Both the position numbers and the translations under genes were made by a program. Below the pieces are notes generated by a model. That model was not told the DNA's origin and did not search any database. It was given only the letters and a program-made list of their open reading frames with translations. 50,709 nt of DNA, from NCBI GenBank assembly GCA_030040015.1, contig JASHUM010000020.1, positions 1 through 50,709 of the forward strand, given 5' to 3'. Positions within the stretch are counted from its first letter, which is position 1; each line of letters starts with the position of its first letter. Below, in pieces: positions 10,238-20,155 of this stretch. The DNA comes from Acidimicrobiales bacterium (GTDB lineage: Bacteria > Actinomycetota > Acidimicrobiia > Acidimicrobiales > UBA8190).

Positions 10238-10908
10238 GCGTGCTGGCGAGCGCCACCGCCGTCGACAGTGCCGTCTTCGTCTTCGGGGCCATGATCATCC
10301 TGGGTGGCGCCTTCGGGGTGGTGTTGTCGCGCAACCCCGTCCATGCCGCGCTGATGCTGGTGGCCACGCTGTTCGGCGTGGCCGTGCTCTTCATCGAGCA
10401 GCAGGCCAACTTCCTGGCCGCCGTGCAGGTGATCGTCTACGCCGGCGCCATCGTGGTGCTGTTCCTCTTCGTCATCATGTTCCTGGGCGTCGACCGCCTG
10501 GAGAACCTGGCCGAGGAGCCGCTCCCCGCCCAGCGCCCGCTGGCCGCCGCCATGGCCGTCCTGGGCCTGGCCGGCTTGGTCGCCCTGGGCGTGGAGGGAC
10601 GGTGGTCGGTCGGGGCCCATCAAGTGGTGGGGGCGGCCCGGGGTCAGTCGGGCGGAGACGTGGAGGCCCTGGGTCGGGCCGTGTTCACCACCTACCTGTT
10701 CCCCTTCGAGGCCACCGCCGCCTTGTTGGTCATCGCCGTGGTGGGGGCGGTCGTCTTGGCCCGGCGCCCGTCGGGCCGGATGCCGGGACCGTCCGAGGCG
10801 GGAGGGGAGCCGGCCGGCGCACAGCCGTCGCCGCTCCCGGTGGGCGAGGGCGAGGACTCCTCGAGCGGCGGGCCCGGGGAGCTCGAGGTCGAGGAGGTGG
10901 CGAGATGA
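10234..10908 (+). CDS. nuoJ: NADH-quinone oxidoreductase subunit J
   Basis: NuoJ is a membrane-arm subunit with five predicted helices. It shows the conserved helix-3 region with [17 protein letters not shown] (about residues 67-83), the segment known to undergo a pi-bulge transition in complex I. After the last helix (about residues 160-178) comes a Pro/Gly/Ser/acidic tail of about 45 residues without recognisable features. The GTG overlaps the nuoI stop, and the TGA overlaps the nuoK ATG. Confidence 0.94.
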   Translation: MSVLASATAVDSAVFVFGAMIILGGAFGVVLSRNPVHAALMLVATLFGVAVLFIEQQANFLAAVQVIVYAGAIVVLFLFVIMFLGVDRLENLAEEPLPAQRPLAAAMAVLGLAGLVALGVEGRWSVGAHQVVGAARGQSGGDVEALGRAVFTTYLFPFEATAALLVIAVVGAVVLARRPSGRMPGPSEAGGEPAGAQPSPLPVGEGEDSSSGGPGELEVEEVAR

Positions 10909-11210
10909 GCGTTCCCGGTGGGTGGTACCTGGCGCTGGCCGCCATCCTGTTCAGCGTCGGCGCCGTCGGCCTGCTGGTGCGGCGAAACGTGCTCGTGATG
11001 TTCATGTGCATCGAGCTCATGCTCAATGCCGCCAACCTCACCCTCGTCACGTTCTCCCGCATGCTCGACGACATCGGCGGCCAGGCGTTGGTGTTCTTCG
11101 TCCTGGTGGTGGCGGCCGCCGAGGTGGTGGTGGGCCTCGGGCTGGTGGTGGCCATCTTCCGGCGCCGTGAGAACGCCACCGCCGACGACCTGCACATCCT
11201 CAAGGGCTGA
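10905..11210 (+). CDS. nuoK: NADH-quinone oxidoreductase subunit K
   Basis: NuoK is a 101-residue, three-helix proton-channel subunit, normal size. The two key membrane glutamates are visible in [11 protein letters not shown] (helix 2) and [13 protein letters not shown] (helix 3). The start ATG overlaps the nuoJ stop. After its TGA there are 22 bases to nuoL. Confidence 0.95.
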   Translation: MSVPGGWYLALAAILFSVGAVGLLVRRNVLVMFMCIELMLNAANLTLVTFSRMLDDIGGQALVFFVLVVAAAEVVVGLGLVVAIFRRRENATADDLHILKG

Positions 11211-11232
11211 GACCAGCCGGGACCGACGCGCC

Positions 11233-13137
11233 ATGATCCACGCCGCCTTCCTCATGTTCCTCCTGCCGCTGGCCGGCTTCGTCGTGCTGGCGCTGTCCGG
11301 GCGTCGCCTGGGGGACCCGCTGGCCGGGTGGGTGGGAACGGCCACGGTGACGGGGTCGTTCGTGGTGGCGTGCATCACGGCCGCCGGTCTCCTCGGGATG
11401 CCGGGCCCGGCCCGGCACTTCGACCAGACCCTCTTCACCTGGATCCCGGTGGGGGGCCTGAACGTCAAGGCGGCGCTGCTCGTCGACCCGCTGTCCATGA
11501 CCATGGCGCTGTTCGTGACGGGGGTGAGCGCCCTCATCCACCTGTACTCGATCGGATACATGAAGGGCGACCGGGACTACCCCAAGTTCTTCCTCTACAT
11601 GAACCTGTTCGTCGCCTCCATGCTCTTGCTGGTCCTGGGCGACAACCTGCTCTTCACCTTCGTCGGCTGGGAGGGCGTGGGCGTCTGCTCCTACTGGCTG
11701 GTCGCCTTCTGGTTCGGACGGCCCTCCGCCGCCAGCGCCGGGAAGAAGGCGTTTCTCTACAACCGGCTCGCCGACGTCGGCTTCCTCGTCGCCATCTTCC
11801 TCGTCTTCGAGCGCACCGGGACGCTTCAGTACCAGGGGATCTTCGCCCACGTCTCCTCCATCGACCCCGCGTCGCGCACCGCCATCTGCCTGCTCCTGTT
11901 CGCCGCTGCTGCCGGCAAGTCGGCCCAGCTCCCTCTCTTTCCCTGGTTGGCCGACGCCATGGAAGGCCCCACTCCGGTGTCCGCCTTGATCCACGCCGCC
12001 ACCATGGTGACGGCGGGGGTCTACCTCATGTGCCGCATCAACCCCATCCTGGGGCTGTCGCACCCGGCCCAGCTGGTCGTGGCGTCGGTGGGAGTGGCCA
12101 CCGCCTTCGTCGCCGCCACCATCGGCTGCGCCCAGCAGGACATCAAGAAGGTCCTCGCCTACTCGACGGTCTCACAGCTGGGCTACATGTTCCTCGCCGT
12201 CGGCACCGGGGCGTACGAGGCGGCCATCTTCCTCATGGTCGCCCACGCCTTCTTCAAGGCCGAGCTGTTCCTCGGAGCGGGCTCGGTCATCCACGGGCTC
12301 GACGACGAGCAGGACTTGAAACGCATGGGCAACTTGCGGCGGTGGATGCCGCTCACCTTCGCCACGTTCATCTTCGGGTGGCTGGCCATCGCCGGCATCC
12401 CCCCGCTGGCCGGGTTCTGGGCCAAGGGCGACGTGCTCGACAACGCCTACGTCCGCTTCCCCGCCCTGTGGTTCGTCGGGCTGGTGACCGCGGCGCTCAC
12501 CGCGTACTACATGAGCAGGCTGAGCGCGCTGGCCTTCTGGGGCGACGACCGCTGGCGAGACGTGCTGAAGGCGAGGCCCGGCCAGCACGGGCAGGGCGCC
12601 GAGCCGCACGATGCACCTCGGGTCATGGCCGTCCCCCTGGTGGTGCTGGCCGTCCTCTCCTTCGTGGGCGGCGTGCTGCTCCTTCCCTGGCACCCGGGCT
12701 GGGCACCGCTCTCGTGGTTGGGGCCGGTCTTCGGTGCCCGGCTGTACGACGCCCATCTCTCGGGCACCTCCCTGTGGGTCCTGGGCCTGGTCGACACCGT
12801 CGTGGCACTGGGCGGCCTCGGCGTGGCCCTTCCGCTGTGGTCGGCGCAGGCCCATCGCCCCGAGCTCGAGCCGGCCGTGCTCCAGCGGTCCTACTTCCTG
12901 GACGACATCTACGACGCCGTGATCGGGCGTCCCGGCCAGGCCCTGGCCCGCTTCTCCGCCGTCGTCGTCGACAACCGGATCATCGACGGCGCCGTGAACG
13001 GCGTGGGACGCCTGGCCCGGCTGTCGGGCACCGGGCTGCGCCGCGTCCAGACCGGGTTCGTGCGTCAGTACGCGCTCGGGATCGTGATCGGCGCCGTGGG
13101 CCTGCTCGCCTTCATGGTGGCCAGGGCCTGGTCGTAG
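11233..13137 (+). CDS. nuoL: NADH-quinone oxidoreductase subunit L (antiporter-like)
   Basis: NuoL is the distal antiporter-like proton pump of complex I, with a long lateral helix at its C-terminus. The protein has 634 residues with many hydrophobic helices. The conserved glutamate (VGWEGVGVCSYWLV), a lysine-containing helix (AAGKSAQLPLFPWLADAMEGPTPVSALIHAATMVTAG, broken here into its recognisable parts) and the KKVLAYSTVSQLG motif are all seen. The ATG at 11233 is chosen because the preceding in-frame stretch overlaps nuoK and is not hydrophobic or conserved. Thirteen bases separate it from nuoM. Confidence 0.95.
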   Translation: MIHAAFLMFLLPLAGFVVLALSGRRLGDPLAGWVGTATVTGSFVVACITAAGLLGMPGPARHFDQTLFTWIPVGGLNVKAALLVDPLSMTMALFVTGVSALIHLYSIGYMKGDRDYPKFFLYMNLFVASMLLLVLGDNLLFTFVGWEGVGVCSYWLVAFWFGRPSAASAGKKAFLYNRLADVGFLVAIFLVFERTGTLQYQGIFAHVSSIDPASRTAICLLLFAAAAGKSAQLPLFPWLADAMEGPTPVSALIHAATMVTAGVYLMCRINPILGLSHPAQLVVASVGVATAFVAATIGCAQQDIKKVLAYSTVSQLGYMFLAVGTGAYEAAIFLMVAHAFFKAELFLGAGSVIHGLDDEQDLKRMGNLRRWMPLTFATFIFGWLAIAGIPPLAGFWAKGDVLDNAYVRFPALWFVGLVTAALTAYYMSRLSALAFWGDDRWRDVLKARPGQHGQGAEPHDAPRVMAVPLVVLAVLSFVGGVLLLPWHPGWAPLSWLGPVFGARLYDAHLSGTSLWVLGLVDTVVALGGLGVALPLWSAQAHRPELEPAVLQRSYFLDDIYDAVIGRPGQALARFSAVVVDNRIIDGAVNGVGRLARLSGTGLRRVQTGFVRQYALGIVIGAVGLLAFMVARAWS

Positions 13138-13150
13138 GAGCGAGCCGGCC

Positions 13151-14752
13151 GTGACCCACGACAACGCCTTCCCGTTCCTCACCGTCCTGGTGCTGCTGCC
13201 GGCCGGGGCGGCCCTCGTGACCGCCCTGGTCCCGGACGGGATCGACGAACGCCTCCGCCGCCTGGCCGTGCACGTGCTCGGGCTGGGGGCGAGCCTGGCG
13301 ACGCTGGCGCTGGCCGTCACCGTGGCGGCGCGCTACCGAGCGGGCAACGGCGGGTTCCGGCTCGTGACCGACCACATCTGGGCGCCCCAGCTCGGTATCT
13401 CGTGGCACCTCGGCGTCGACGGCATCTCGCTCTTCTTGGTGCTCATGGCGGCGGTGCTGTTCCCGCTCGTGATGTTGGTGGGGGGCTGGTCGGGTGACAA
13501 GGCGGCCACCGCCTGGCTCTTGTTGCTCGAGGCAGCGTGCCTGGGCAGCTTCGTCGCCCTCGACCTGATCCTGTTCTTCCTCTTCTTCGAGCTCACCTTG
13601 GTGCCGGTGTACTTCCTCATCAACGGGTGGGGCTTCGCCAACCGGTCGTACGCGGCCATCAAGTTCTTCCTCTACACGTTCTTGGGCTCGGCGTTCCTGC
13701 TGGTGGGCATCGTGGCGGTGGCCTTCATCCACGAGCACCAGACCGGGCACCTGACCTTCGACCTGGTGGCGCTCTCGAGCACCCGTCTCGGGACCGCCTC
13801 TCAGGTCATCCTGTTCCTGGCCTTCACCGTCGCCTTCGCCGTGAAGGCGCCGGTGTTCCCCTTCCACACCTGGTCGCCCGACGCCTACGCCGAGGCGCCG
13901 ACGGGCGGCGCCGTGGTGCTCGCCGCCGTCATGGCCAAGATGGGCACCTACGGCATCATCCGCTTCGACCTGACCCTGTTCCCCCGGGCGGTCGTGGACC
14001 TGGCGCCGCTGCTGCTCACGCTGGGTGTGGTGGGCATCCTCTACGGCGCCATCGTGGCCTGTGCCACTCGGGACTTGAAGCGCCTGGTCGCCTACTCGTC
14101 ACTGGCGCACCTCGGCTTCGTGGTGCTCGGCACCTTCGCCCTCACCACGCAGGGCGTCACCGGTGGCGTGGTACAGATGGTGAACCACGGGCTCATCATC
14201 GCCGTGCTCTTCATCGTGATCGGCTGGATCTACGAACGCCGGGGCACGTGGAGCACGAGCGGGTTGCGCGGCCTGCAACGGCCCGCTCCCGTCCTGGCCG
14301 GGGTGTTCACCGTGGCCATGATGGCGGCGCTCGGGCTTCCGGGCCTCAACGGCTTCGTGGGTGAGTTCCTGGTGCTCCTCGGCACCTTCCTCACCCATCG
14401 GTGGTGGGCGGTGGTGGCCACCTTCGGGGTCGTGCTGGCCGCCCTCTACCTGCTGTGGGCGTACCAGCAGGCCTTCCACTCGGAGCCCGACGAGCAGACG
14501 GCGGCCGTGCCCGACCTCACGTGGCGCCAAGGCGCTCTGGTGCTGCCGCTCGTCCTCATCATCGTCTTCCTCGGCATCTACCCCAAGCCCGTGCTCGACC
14601 GGATCACCCCGTCGGTGCAGCGCCTGGTCGAGCACGTCGACCAGGCCACCGGGACCCACGAGCCCGCCGTGGCCCGGGGCACGACGGTGTCGCACACCAC
14701 CAAGGGCTCCCGGATCCTCGTGACCGCCCAACACGACACGGTGGGTCCATGA
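13151..14752 (+). CDS. nuoM: NADH-quinone oxidoreductase subunit M (antiporter-like)
   Basis: NuoM is the central antiporter-like proton-pumping subunit, 533 residues. Key features are the glutamate in LFFLFFELTLVPVYFLI, the lysine helix FAVKAPVFPFHTWSPDAYAE with its broken-helix HTW motif, a second lysine in VMAKMGTYGIIRF, and KRLVAYSSLAHLGF. The start is GTG at 13151. The C-terminal end contains a hydrophilic tail of about 45 residues after the last helix. The stop overlaps the nuoN ATG (ATGA). Confidence 0.95.
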   Translation: MTHDNAFPFLTVLVLLPAGAALVTALVPDGIDERLRRLAVHVLGLGASLATLALAVTVAARYRAGNGGFRLVTDHIWAPQLGISWHLGVDGISLFLVLMAAVLFPLVMLVGGWSGDKAATAWLLLLEAACLGSFVALDLILFFLFFELTLVPVYFLINGWGFANRSYAAIKFFLYTFLGSAFLLVGIVAVAFIHEHQTGHLTFDLVALSSTRLGTASQVILFLAFTVAFAVKAPVFPFHTWSPDAYAEAPTGGAVVLAAVMAKMGTYGIIRFDLTLFPRAVVDLAPLLLTLGVVGILYGAIVACATRDLKRLVAYSSLAHLGFVVLGTFALTTQGVTGGVVQMVNHGLIIAVLFIVIGWIYERRGTWSTSGLRGLQRPAPVLAGVFTVAMMAALGLPGLNGFVGEFLVLLGTFLTHRWWAVVATFGVVLAALYLLWAYQQAFHSEPDEQTAAVPDLTWRQGALVLPLVLIIVFLGIYPKPVLDRITPSVQRLVEHVDQATGTHEPAVARGTTVSHTTKGSRILVTAQHDTVGP

Positions 14753-16371
14753 CCGAGTTGTTCGCCGCCGCCGGCCACCTGGCCATCCCCAGGATCTCGT
14801 ACCTGTCGATCATGCCGGTGCTCATCCTCCTCGGGGGCGGGGTGGGCCTGCTCGGGATCTCCGCCCTGTGGCCCCGGCAACTTCCCCCCTCGGCCGGCAC
14901 CGCCGTCGGGGTGCTCGTGGCGGCGGCCGCTCTGGTGGCGTCGCTCGTGCAATGGGTCGACGTGAGCAACCACGGTCCGCACGTGGCCATCGCCGGCGCC
15001 GTCGTGCAGGACGGCTTCAGCGTGCTCATCTCCATGCTGGTGAGCATCTCGGTGTTGCTGGCCTTGTTCGTCTCCGACACGTGGTTGAAGCGCGAGCGGG
15101 TGGGCGGGCCCGAGTTGCAGGTGCTCATGCTCGTGTCCGCCTCGGGCGCGGTGATCATGGGGGAGGCCAACGACTTGATCGTGGTGTTCCTCGGCCTCGA
15201 GATCATGTCCATCGCCCTGTACGTGCTGGCCGCCTTCAACGCCCGGCGTCAGGAGTCGGGGGAGGCGGGACTCAAGTACTTCGTCCTGGGCAGCTTCTCC
15301 TCGGCCGTGTTCGTCTATGGCATCGCCCTCGTCTACGGGGCGACCGGGACGAGCAACCTGCCTCAGATCGCCGACTACCTGGCTCGCAACGTGCTGCTCC
15401 ACCAAGGGCTGCTCCTGGCCGGTGTGGCCCTGCTCCTGGTCGGCTTCGCCTTCAAGGTGGCGGCTGTGCCCTTCCACTTGTGGACGCCCGACGTCTACCA
15501 GGGGGCGCCCACCCCGGTGACCGGCTTCATGGCCGCCATCGCCAAGGCCGGGGGGTTCGCTGCGCTGCTGCGCGTGTTCGTGTCGTCCTTCGGCCTGCTG
15601 CGCAGTGACTGGCAGCCGGCGGTGTGGCTCGTCGCCGTGCTCACTTTGGTCCTCGGATCCGTGGTGGCCTTGGTACAGCGGGACGTGAAGCGCATGCTGG
15701 CCTACTCGTCGATCAACCATGCCGGCTTCGTCCTTCTCGGCCTGCAGGCGGCCACGGCGAGGGGGGTGGAGGCAGCGGCGTACTACCTCTTCACCTACTC
15801 CTTCATGGTGGTGGGCAGCTTCGCCGTCATCACCCTGGTGGCCGGGCCCGGGGACGCCGCGCACGACCTCGAGAACTACCGAGGTCTGTCGCGCCGCTCG
15901 CCCTGGCTCGCCCTGTCCTTGACCGTGCTCCTCCTGTCCCAGGCCGGCGTGCCCTTCACCACCGGGTTCCTGGCCAAGTTGGAGGTCGTCTCGGCCGCCG
16001 TGGGCGCCGGCTCCGACGCCCTGGCCGTCATCGCCATGGTGTCGGCGGCCATCGCCGCCTTCTTCTACCTGCGGGTGGTCTTCACCATGTACAGCGGGGC
16101 GCCTGCCACCGCCGGCGCCCACGTGGATGGCGGGGGCGGGATGCCGGCGGAGCTCCCCCGCCCGTCGGGCGCCTTGCTCCTGGCCGCCGATGTCTCCGTG
16201 GCCCAGGCCCCGACCGCCGTCTCCGTGCTCGGCGAGCAAGGAACGGGACAGCCGATCCCGTCGGGAGCGGTCGTCGCCATCTCGTTGTGCGTGGCGGTCA
16301 CGGTGCTCTTCGGTGTGTGGCCTGCGCCGCTCACGAGCTTCGCCCACCTGGCTCGCCTCATCATCCAATAG
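14749..16371 (+). CDS. nuoN: NADH-quinone oxidoreductase subunit N (antiporter-like)
   Basis: NuoN is the third antiporter-like subunit and closes the nuo operon. The 540-residue protein shows the helix glutamate in FLGLEIMSIALYVL, the lysine helix FKVAAVPFHLWTPDVYQGAPTPV, the second lysine in AAIAKAGGFAALLR and the KRMLAYSSINHAGF motif. It starts at the ATG overlapping the nuoM stop. Only 21 bases separate its stop from the stop of the convergent GNAT gene, and no obvious hairpin terminator fits there. Confidence 0.95.
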   Translation: MTELFAAAGHLAIPRISYLSIMPVLILLGGGVGLLGISALWPRQLPPSAGTAVGVLVAAAALVASLVQWVDVSNHGPHVAIAGAVVQDGFSVLISMLVSISVLLALFVSDTWLKRERVGGPELQVLMLVSASGAVIMGEANDLIVVFLGLEIMSIALYVLAAFNARRQESGEAGLKYFVLGSFSSAVFVYGIALVYGATGTSNLPQIADYLARNVLLHQGLLLAGVALLLVGFAFKVAAVPFHLWTPDVYQGAPTPVTGFMAAIAKAGGFAALLRVFVSSFGLLRSDWQPAVWLVAVLTLVLGSVVALVQRDVKRMLAYSSINHAGFVLLGLQAATARGVEAAAYYLFTYSFMVVGSFAVITLVAGPGDAAHDLENYRGLSRRSPWLALSLTVLLLSQAGVPFTTGFLAKLEVVSAAVGAGSDALAVIAMVSAAIAAFFYLRVVFTMYSGAPATAGAHVDGGGGMPAELPRPSGALLLAADVSVAQAPTAVSVLGEQGTGQPIPSGAVVAISLCVAVTVLFGVWPAPLTSFAHLARLIIQ

Positions 16372-16392
16372 GCGCGTCGCTCCCCTCGGACC

Positions 16393-16905
16393 TCAGAGCG
16401 CTCGGGCGTAGCGGACGTCGGTGGCCGTGAACGCCACCCAGTCGTGCTCCTTGGTGGCCCCGTCGGCTGCCCAGCCGTGGTGCTCGTAGAAACGCCTGGC
16501 TCGGTCGTTGCTGTGCAACACCCACAGGGTGGCCCGGCCGAACCGACCTTCGGTGAGCGCCGCCACCGCCTCCTCCAGGAGCGCCGCCCCGACGCCTCCT
16601 CCGAAGGACGGCGGCTCGAGGTAGATGGTGTAGAGCTCGCCGACCGTCTCAGGGTCTGCGTCACGGTCGCGGGTCGGGCCGACGGTGGCGAAGCCGAGAA
16701 GCTGGTTGCCGTCGTCCTCGGCGACGAGCACGACCGGCCACCGGCCCGGCCCGAGCGCGTCCTGCCACTCGGCCAACCTGTCTTCGGGGGCCAGGGCGTC
16801 CAGGTAGTCCTGGGGGAGCAGGCCGGGAAAGGCGGCCTTCCAGGACCGCACGTGGACCTCGGCGATGCGCTGGGCGTCGTCGAGGTCCGCTCGCCTGATG
16901 TGCAC
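16393..16905 (-). CDS. GNAT family N-acetyltransferase
   Basis: This is a 170-residue single-domain GNAT protein. Seen in order: the beta1 strand IRRADLDDAQRIAEVH, the strand LYTIYLEPPSFGGGVGAALLEEA carrying the acetyl-CoA pyrophosphate loop (G-x-G-V-G-A pattern), and the C-terminal LWVLHSNDRARRFYEHHGW with the usual N-x-x-A-x-x-F-Y motif. Such proteins acetylate amines of small molecules or proteins; the substrate cannot be deduced. The GTG at 16905 places the beta1 strand at the N-terminus. It lies 17 bases after the stop of the large MprF-like gene on the same strand, so the two are probably co-transcribed. There is no clear ribosome binding site. Confidence 0.82.
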   Translation of the reverse strand: MHIRRADLDDAQRIAEVHVRSWKAAFPGLLPQDYLDALAPEDRLAEWQDALGPGRWPVVLVAEDDGNQLLGFATVGPTRDRDADPETVGELYTIYLEPPSFGGGVGAALLEEAVAALTEGRFGRATLWVLHSNDRARRFYEHHGWAADGATKEHDWVAFTATDVRYARAL

Positions 16906-16922
16906 GGCGTGCGGGGGCGCGT

Positions 16923-19900
16923 TCAGTGCCGGGGCGTCGTCGCCATGGCCTCGTCCCGCTCCCTGTCGGACGAGGCAGGTGGCGTCGGCGGGACGCCGGG
17001 GCCCGTCCCGGTCCGGGCGGCTCGGCGCTGGGAGCGCACCAGCACCCGGCCGATGACTGGGACCTCGGCCAGCGACTCCGCCCGCAAGATGGCCAGCACC
17101 GACGGGACCAGGTGCTCGGCCCCGTCGTAGACCACGTAGCGGGGCAGCCAGTCGGGCTGGTACTTGGCGTTGAAGCGCCACAGCGTCTCGATCTGCAGGA
17201 AGCTCGACATCTTCTGCAGGGCCCAGCGTTCGGCGCGCTGGGTGAGCCCGTCGCCGCGCTCGCCCTCGAGGATGGATCGCATGGCGGCGAAGTTGAGGCT
17301 GAGCCACCGGCACCCCTCAGCGCGGAAGTGCTCGATGCTCGAGACGAGAGCGAAGTCCACCAGCCCGTTGGGGTGCTCGCCCCTGTCCCGGCGCATGAGG
17401 TCGAGGGAGTAGCCGTCGTAGCCGGGAGCGGGCACGAACTGGCACATCGCCGCCGGCTGGCCCTCGGGACCGGTCACGACGCACAGCACCAGGTCGGTGT
17501 CGCGCTGGTCGAAGATGCGCCCGAGCATCATCGAGAACCCCCGCTCGAACTCGCCGCGTCGGCTCTGTTCCATGATGGGGATGAGGGATTCGGCCACCGA
17601 CGGGTCGAGGCGGCTGGGGTCGTGGAAGTCCGCTCGGTACCCGTACTTGGCGATGCGGTTGTAGGCCTGGCGCAGCCCCTTCATGTGCCCGCCCGCCAAG
17701 GAGAACCGTTGCAGGTCCACCAGCGCCTCGTCGCCGATGTAGATGTCGTGCATCCCGGTGGCCCGGTACAGCGACAACCACTGGTCCGACGCGCCCATGA
17801 CGGCCACCGTCCACCCCCGCTGGTCGGCGTAGCGCCGAAAGGCGGCCCACACCTGGCTCCGCTCGGCGCGCGGCCCGATCGGATCGGGTGAAACCAGGCA
17901 GACACCGCCGTAGATGCCGTAGGCCACCAGGCTGTCGCGGTGGAAGAACCACCGCTTGTCGCTGCGCAGGGCGAAGTAGTCGAGCGTGCCGCCGCCGTGC
18001 CGACGGACCACGTCGCGCGCCCTGAGCTCTGCGGCGCGCCCCGCCACCAGCCGGCGGTCGACGACGGGACGGGTGGCGAGGAGCACGGCCACGATGGCCA
18101 GGCCGATGCCCAGTCCCAGCAGGCTGGGACCGAGGAAGTTGTCCAACCGCCTGGGGAAGTGCACCGTCGCCACGCCGACCAACCGGCCGACCACGCCGTA
18201 GGCGGCACGCCACAACGGGATGAAGCGGTGCCGGTGCGTGCCGAAGCGCAAGGTGAGCTCCACCGCGATCGTCGTCACGACGGTGATCCCCACGATCCCG
18301 GCCAGCAGGGCCACCACGGCCGAGCGGGTGGAGGGCATGTCGGCCGGCGCTCGGAACTCGGCGCGGAACACGATCAGGAGCGTCAGCACGACGGCCGACA
18401 GTGCCGACTCCTCCACGTCGCCCCCCCGCACGAGGTGCAGGAACAGCGTCAGGGAGAGGAGCACCACCGCGATGAGCCAGGCGCGGTGCTGGCCCCGGCG
18501 CACGCCCCGGGCCAACGCCAGCAGCCCGATGCCGGCCAGGGCGACGATTGCGCCGGCGGCCTGGGTGGCGGCCAGGGGAAGGATCTGAAGGACCAGGTGC
18601 AGCCGCTCACGCAGTGGCGGGGTCAGTGCCGACACGAGGTCGACCACCCCGGCCAGGGCGATGGCCAGTGCCACCCAGCGCCGCACCCGTCGGCGGCGGC
18701 GCTCCACGAGCCCGAGGTCGGGAGCGGGGGGCCACGACTCACCGTGCGGGTGGGCGGCCACCATCACCGGGTGGGTGTCGTGGACGGGCCGGTGCCGGCT
18801 GGCGATCCGTTCGAGGAGGGTGGCGGGCGCACCGTCGTTGCGAGCGAGAAGGAGACGGGCGTGCAGCTCGGCGCCGGTCTCGAGCTCGATCCACGACATC
18901 TGCCGGTGGTCCACGAACACCGGTGGCAGGCCCAGACGCGCCGCGTGCTCCTCCACGACCTCGCCCACCGTGCCTGGTGAGGCGAAGAAGCTGCCGCCCA
19001 GGTCGGTCAGCTCGGCTTGCAGCGTGGCCCCGTTGACCACGCCGGCTCGTCCCTCGGCCACCAGTTCGCGGGCCCGGTCTCGCCAGGGATCGTTGGCGGT
19101 GGCTCCCGGTGGGGGCTCCTTGGAGAAGGGGGCGGCGAGCGCCCCGCCCCCGAGGGCCTTCCAGGCCTGGCGGCTCAGCCAGGCGAGCACGGCCACCAGC
19201 ACCAGGACCTCGACACCGGTGACGAGGGCGGCGACGCCGAGGCGGGGGCCCCACGCCGCGCTGTGGGCGCGCACGAAGGCGCGCCCCGGCGGCGAGCCCC
19301 GCACCAGCCGGTCGATGAAATCGCCGGCACCGGGGAGCCGGAGCACGAGCGCGACTCCCAAGGGGACGAGCAGCCACCAGGCGAAGCGGGCGAAGCGCCG
19401 GTAGAGGAGGCGGGAGGTGAGGAAGCGTTGTGAGCGCCCGGGGTCGGCCAGGCGGTCGAGCCCGTGCTGCCACACCGCTTCGGGGTCGGGGTGCAGCACG
19501 CTGCCGGCGCCGGCGCTGCCGGCACCGGTGACGGCCCCGGGTTCCCGCCCCGACGAGACCTCGACCACGCGCTCTCCGGCGCTGGTCTCGAGACGGAGCT
19601 CGAGCTCTTCGGCCATCTCGGTCCCGATGGCGGCGAGCGGGCTCGCCGTGGCGGGATCGGTCAAGGCGGCGTCGAGCGCGCCGGGCAGGCACACCACACG
19701 CCGCTCCTCGCCCGAGGCGAAACCCGACAGCGCCGAGGTCAGTTCGGGGTTGGCCCCGAGCACGGCTCGCACCCGGGCGGCGTCGGCCGGCCCGCCCCCC
19801 AGGTCGAGCAGCCCCCCGGCGATGACCACCAGGCCCGGGCCTGTCCAACGCTCCAGGGCGCGTGCCAAACCGGACGCTGTCCACGAAGAGGCGGGAGCGA

Positions 19901-20036
19901 CCGGTTCGCCGAGTCCGAGATTGGCTGCCACGAGGACGCGCCGGCCCACCGGCACGCGCACCGTCAAGGTTCCCGGACGACCGCTTCGGCTCCCGTCGGA
20001 AGCAGGGGAGAGGGCCTCAGGGGCTCCGTCGGCCAT
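16923..20036 (-). CDS. MprF/LysX-like aminoacyl-phosphatidylglycerol synthase (DUF2156) with degenerate metallophosphoesterase domain
   Basis: The protein has 1037 residues. The C-terminal part (about 690-990) matches the GNAT-like DUF2156 aminoacyl-tRNA:phosphatidylglycerol transferase fold, including [10 protein letters not shown] and the end [20 protein letters not shown]. It is preceded by a membrane block of about 6-7 helices (450-680). MprF enzymes add lysine or another amino acid to phosphatidylglycerol, lowering surface negative charge. The first 400 residues are unusual. They follow the order of an actinobacterial calcineurin-like phosphoesterase, interrupted by two helices (218-234, 266-288), but its metal-ligand motifs are changed (NLGLG at 40-44, GGLLD at 74-78, GALDA at 119-123, GATLQAEL at 336-343). 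The ATG at 20036 is followed by a hydrophilic N-terminus. The amino acid donor is unknown, and the phosphoesterase part is probably inactive. Confidence 0.8.
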   Translation of the reverse strand: MADGAPEALSPASDGSRSGRPGTLTVRVPVGRRVLVAANLGLGEPVAPASSWTASGLARALERWTGPGLVVIAGGLLDLGGGPADAARVRAVLGANPELTSALSGFASGEERRVVCLPGALDAALTDPATASPLAAIGTEMAEELELRLETSAGERVVEVSSGREPGAVTGAGSAGAGSVLHPDPEAVWQHGLDRLADPGRSQRFLTSRLLYRRFARFAWWLLVPLGVALVLRLPGAGDFIDRLVRGSPPGRAFVRAHSAAWGPRLGVAALVTGVEVLVLVAVLAWLSRQAWKALGGGALAAPFSKEPPPGATANDPWRDRARELVAEGRAGVVNGATLQAELTDLGGSFFASPGTVGEVVEEHAARLGLPPVFVDHRQMSWIELETGAELHARLLLARNDGAPATLLERIASRHRPVHDTHPVMVAAHPHGESWPPAPDLGLVERRRRRVRRWVALAIALAGVVDLVSALTPPLRERLHLVLQILPLAATQAAGAIVALAGIGLLALARGVRRGQHRAWLIAVVLLSLTLFLHLVRGGDVEESALSAVVLTLLIVFRAEFRAPADMPSTRSAVVALLAGIVGITVVTTIAVELTLRFGTHRHRFIPLWRAAYGVVGRLVGVATVHFPRRLDNFLGPSLLGLGIGLAIVAVLLATRPVVDRRLVAGRAAELRARDVVRRHGGGTLDYFALRSDKRWFFHRDSLVAYGIYGGVCLVSPDPIGPRAERSQVWAAFRRYADQRGWTVAVMGASDQWLSLYRATGMHDIYIGDEALVDLQRFSLAGGHMKGLRQAYNRIAKYGYRADFHDPSRLDPSVAESLIPIMEQSRRGEFERGFSMMLGRIFDQRDTDLVLCVVTGPEGQPAAMCQFVPAPGYDGYSLDLMRRDRGEHPNGLVDFALVSSIEHFRAEGCRWLSLNFAAMRSILEGERGDGLTQRAERWALQKMSSFLQIETLWRFNAKYQPDWLPRYVVYDGAEHLVPSVLAILRAESLAEVPVIGRVLVRSQRRAARTGTGPGVPPTPPASSDRERDEAMATTPRH

Positions 20037-20155
20037 GGCCCTTCATCATCCCATCTCCGCCATCGCTCGGGACTCCCCGACGCCGGCGTGCCTGGATAGG
20101 CTCGCCACTACCGGCGGTTCTCTGGCGCCATCTGGTGAAGGGGGACGGAAGAGCC
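20037..20155. promoter_or_regulatory. Divergent intergenic region between the MprF-like gene and acs
   Basis: These 119 bases must carry promoters for both flanking genes. A possible -10 for acs is TAGGCT at 20097-20102, but no matching -35 was recognised, so the assignment is weak. A purine-rich stretch (GGGGGACGGAAGAG, about 20140-20153) precedes the acs ATG and serves as its ribosome binding site. Confidence 0.3.

Noticed and set aside
16372-16392. Possible terminator between nuoN and the convergent GNAT gene
   Set aside because: The 21 bases are too few for a hairpin and T tract, and no inverted repeat is visible.
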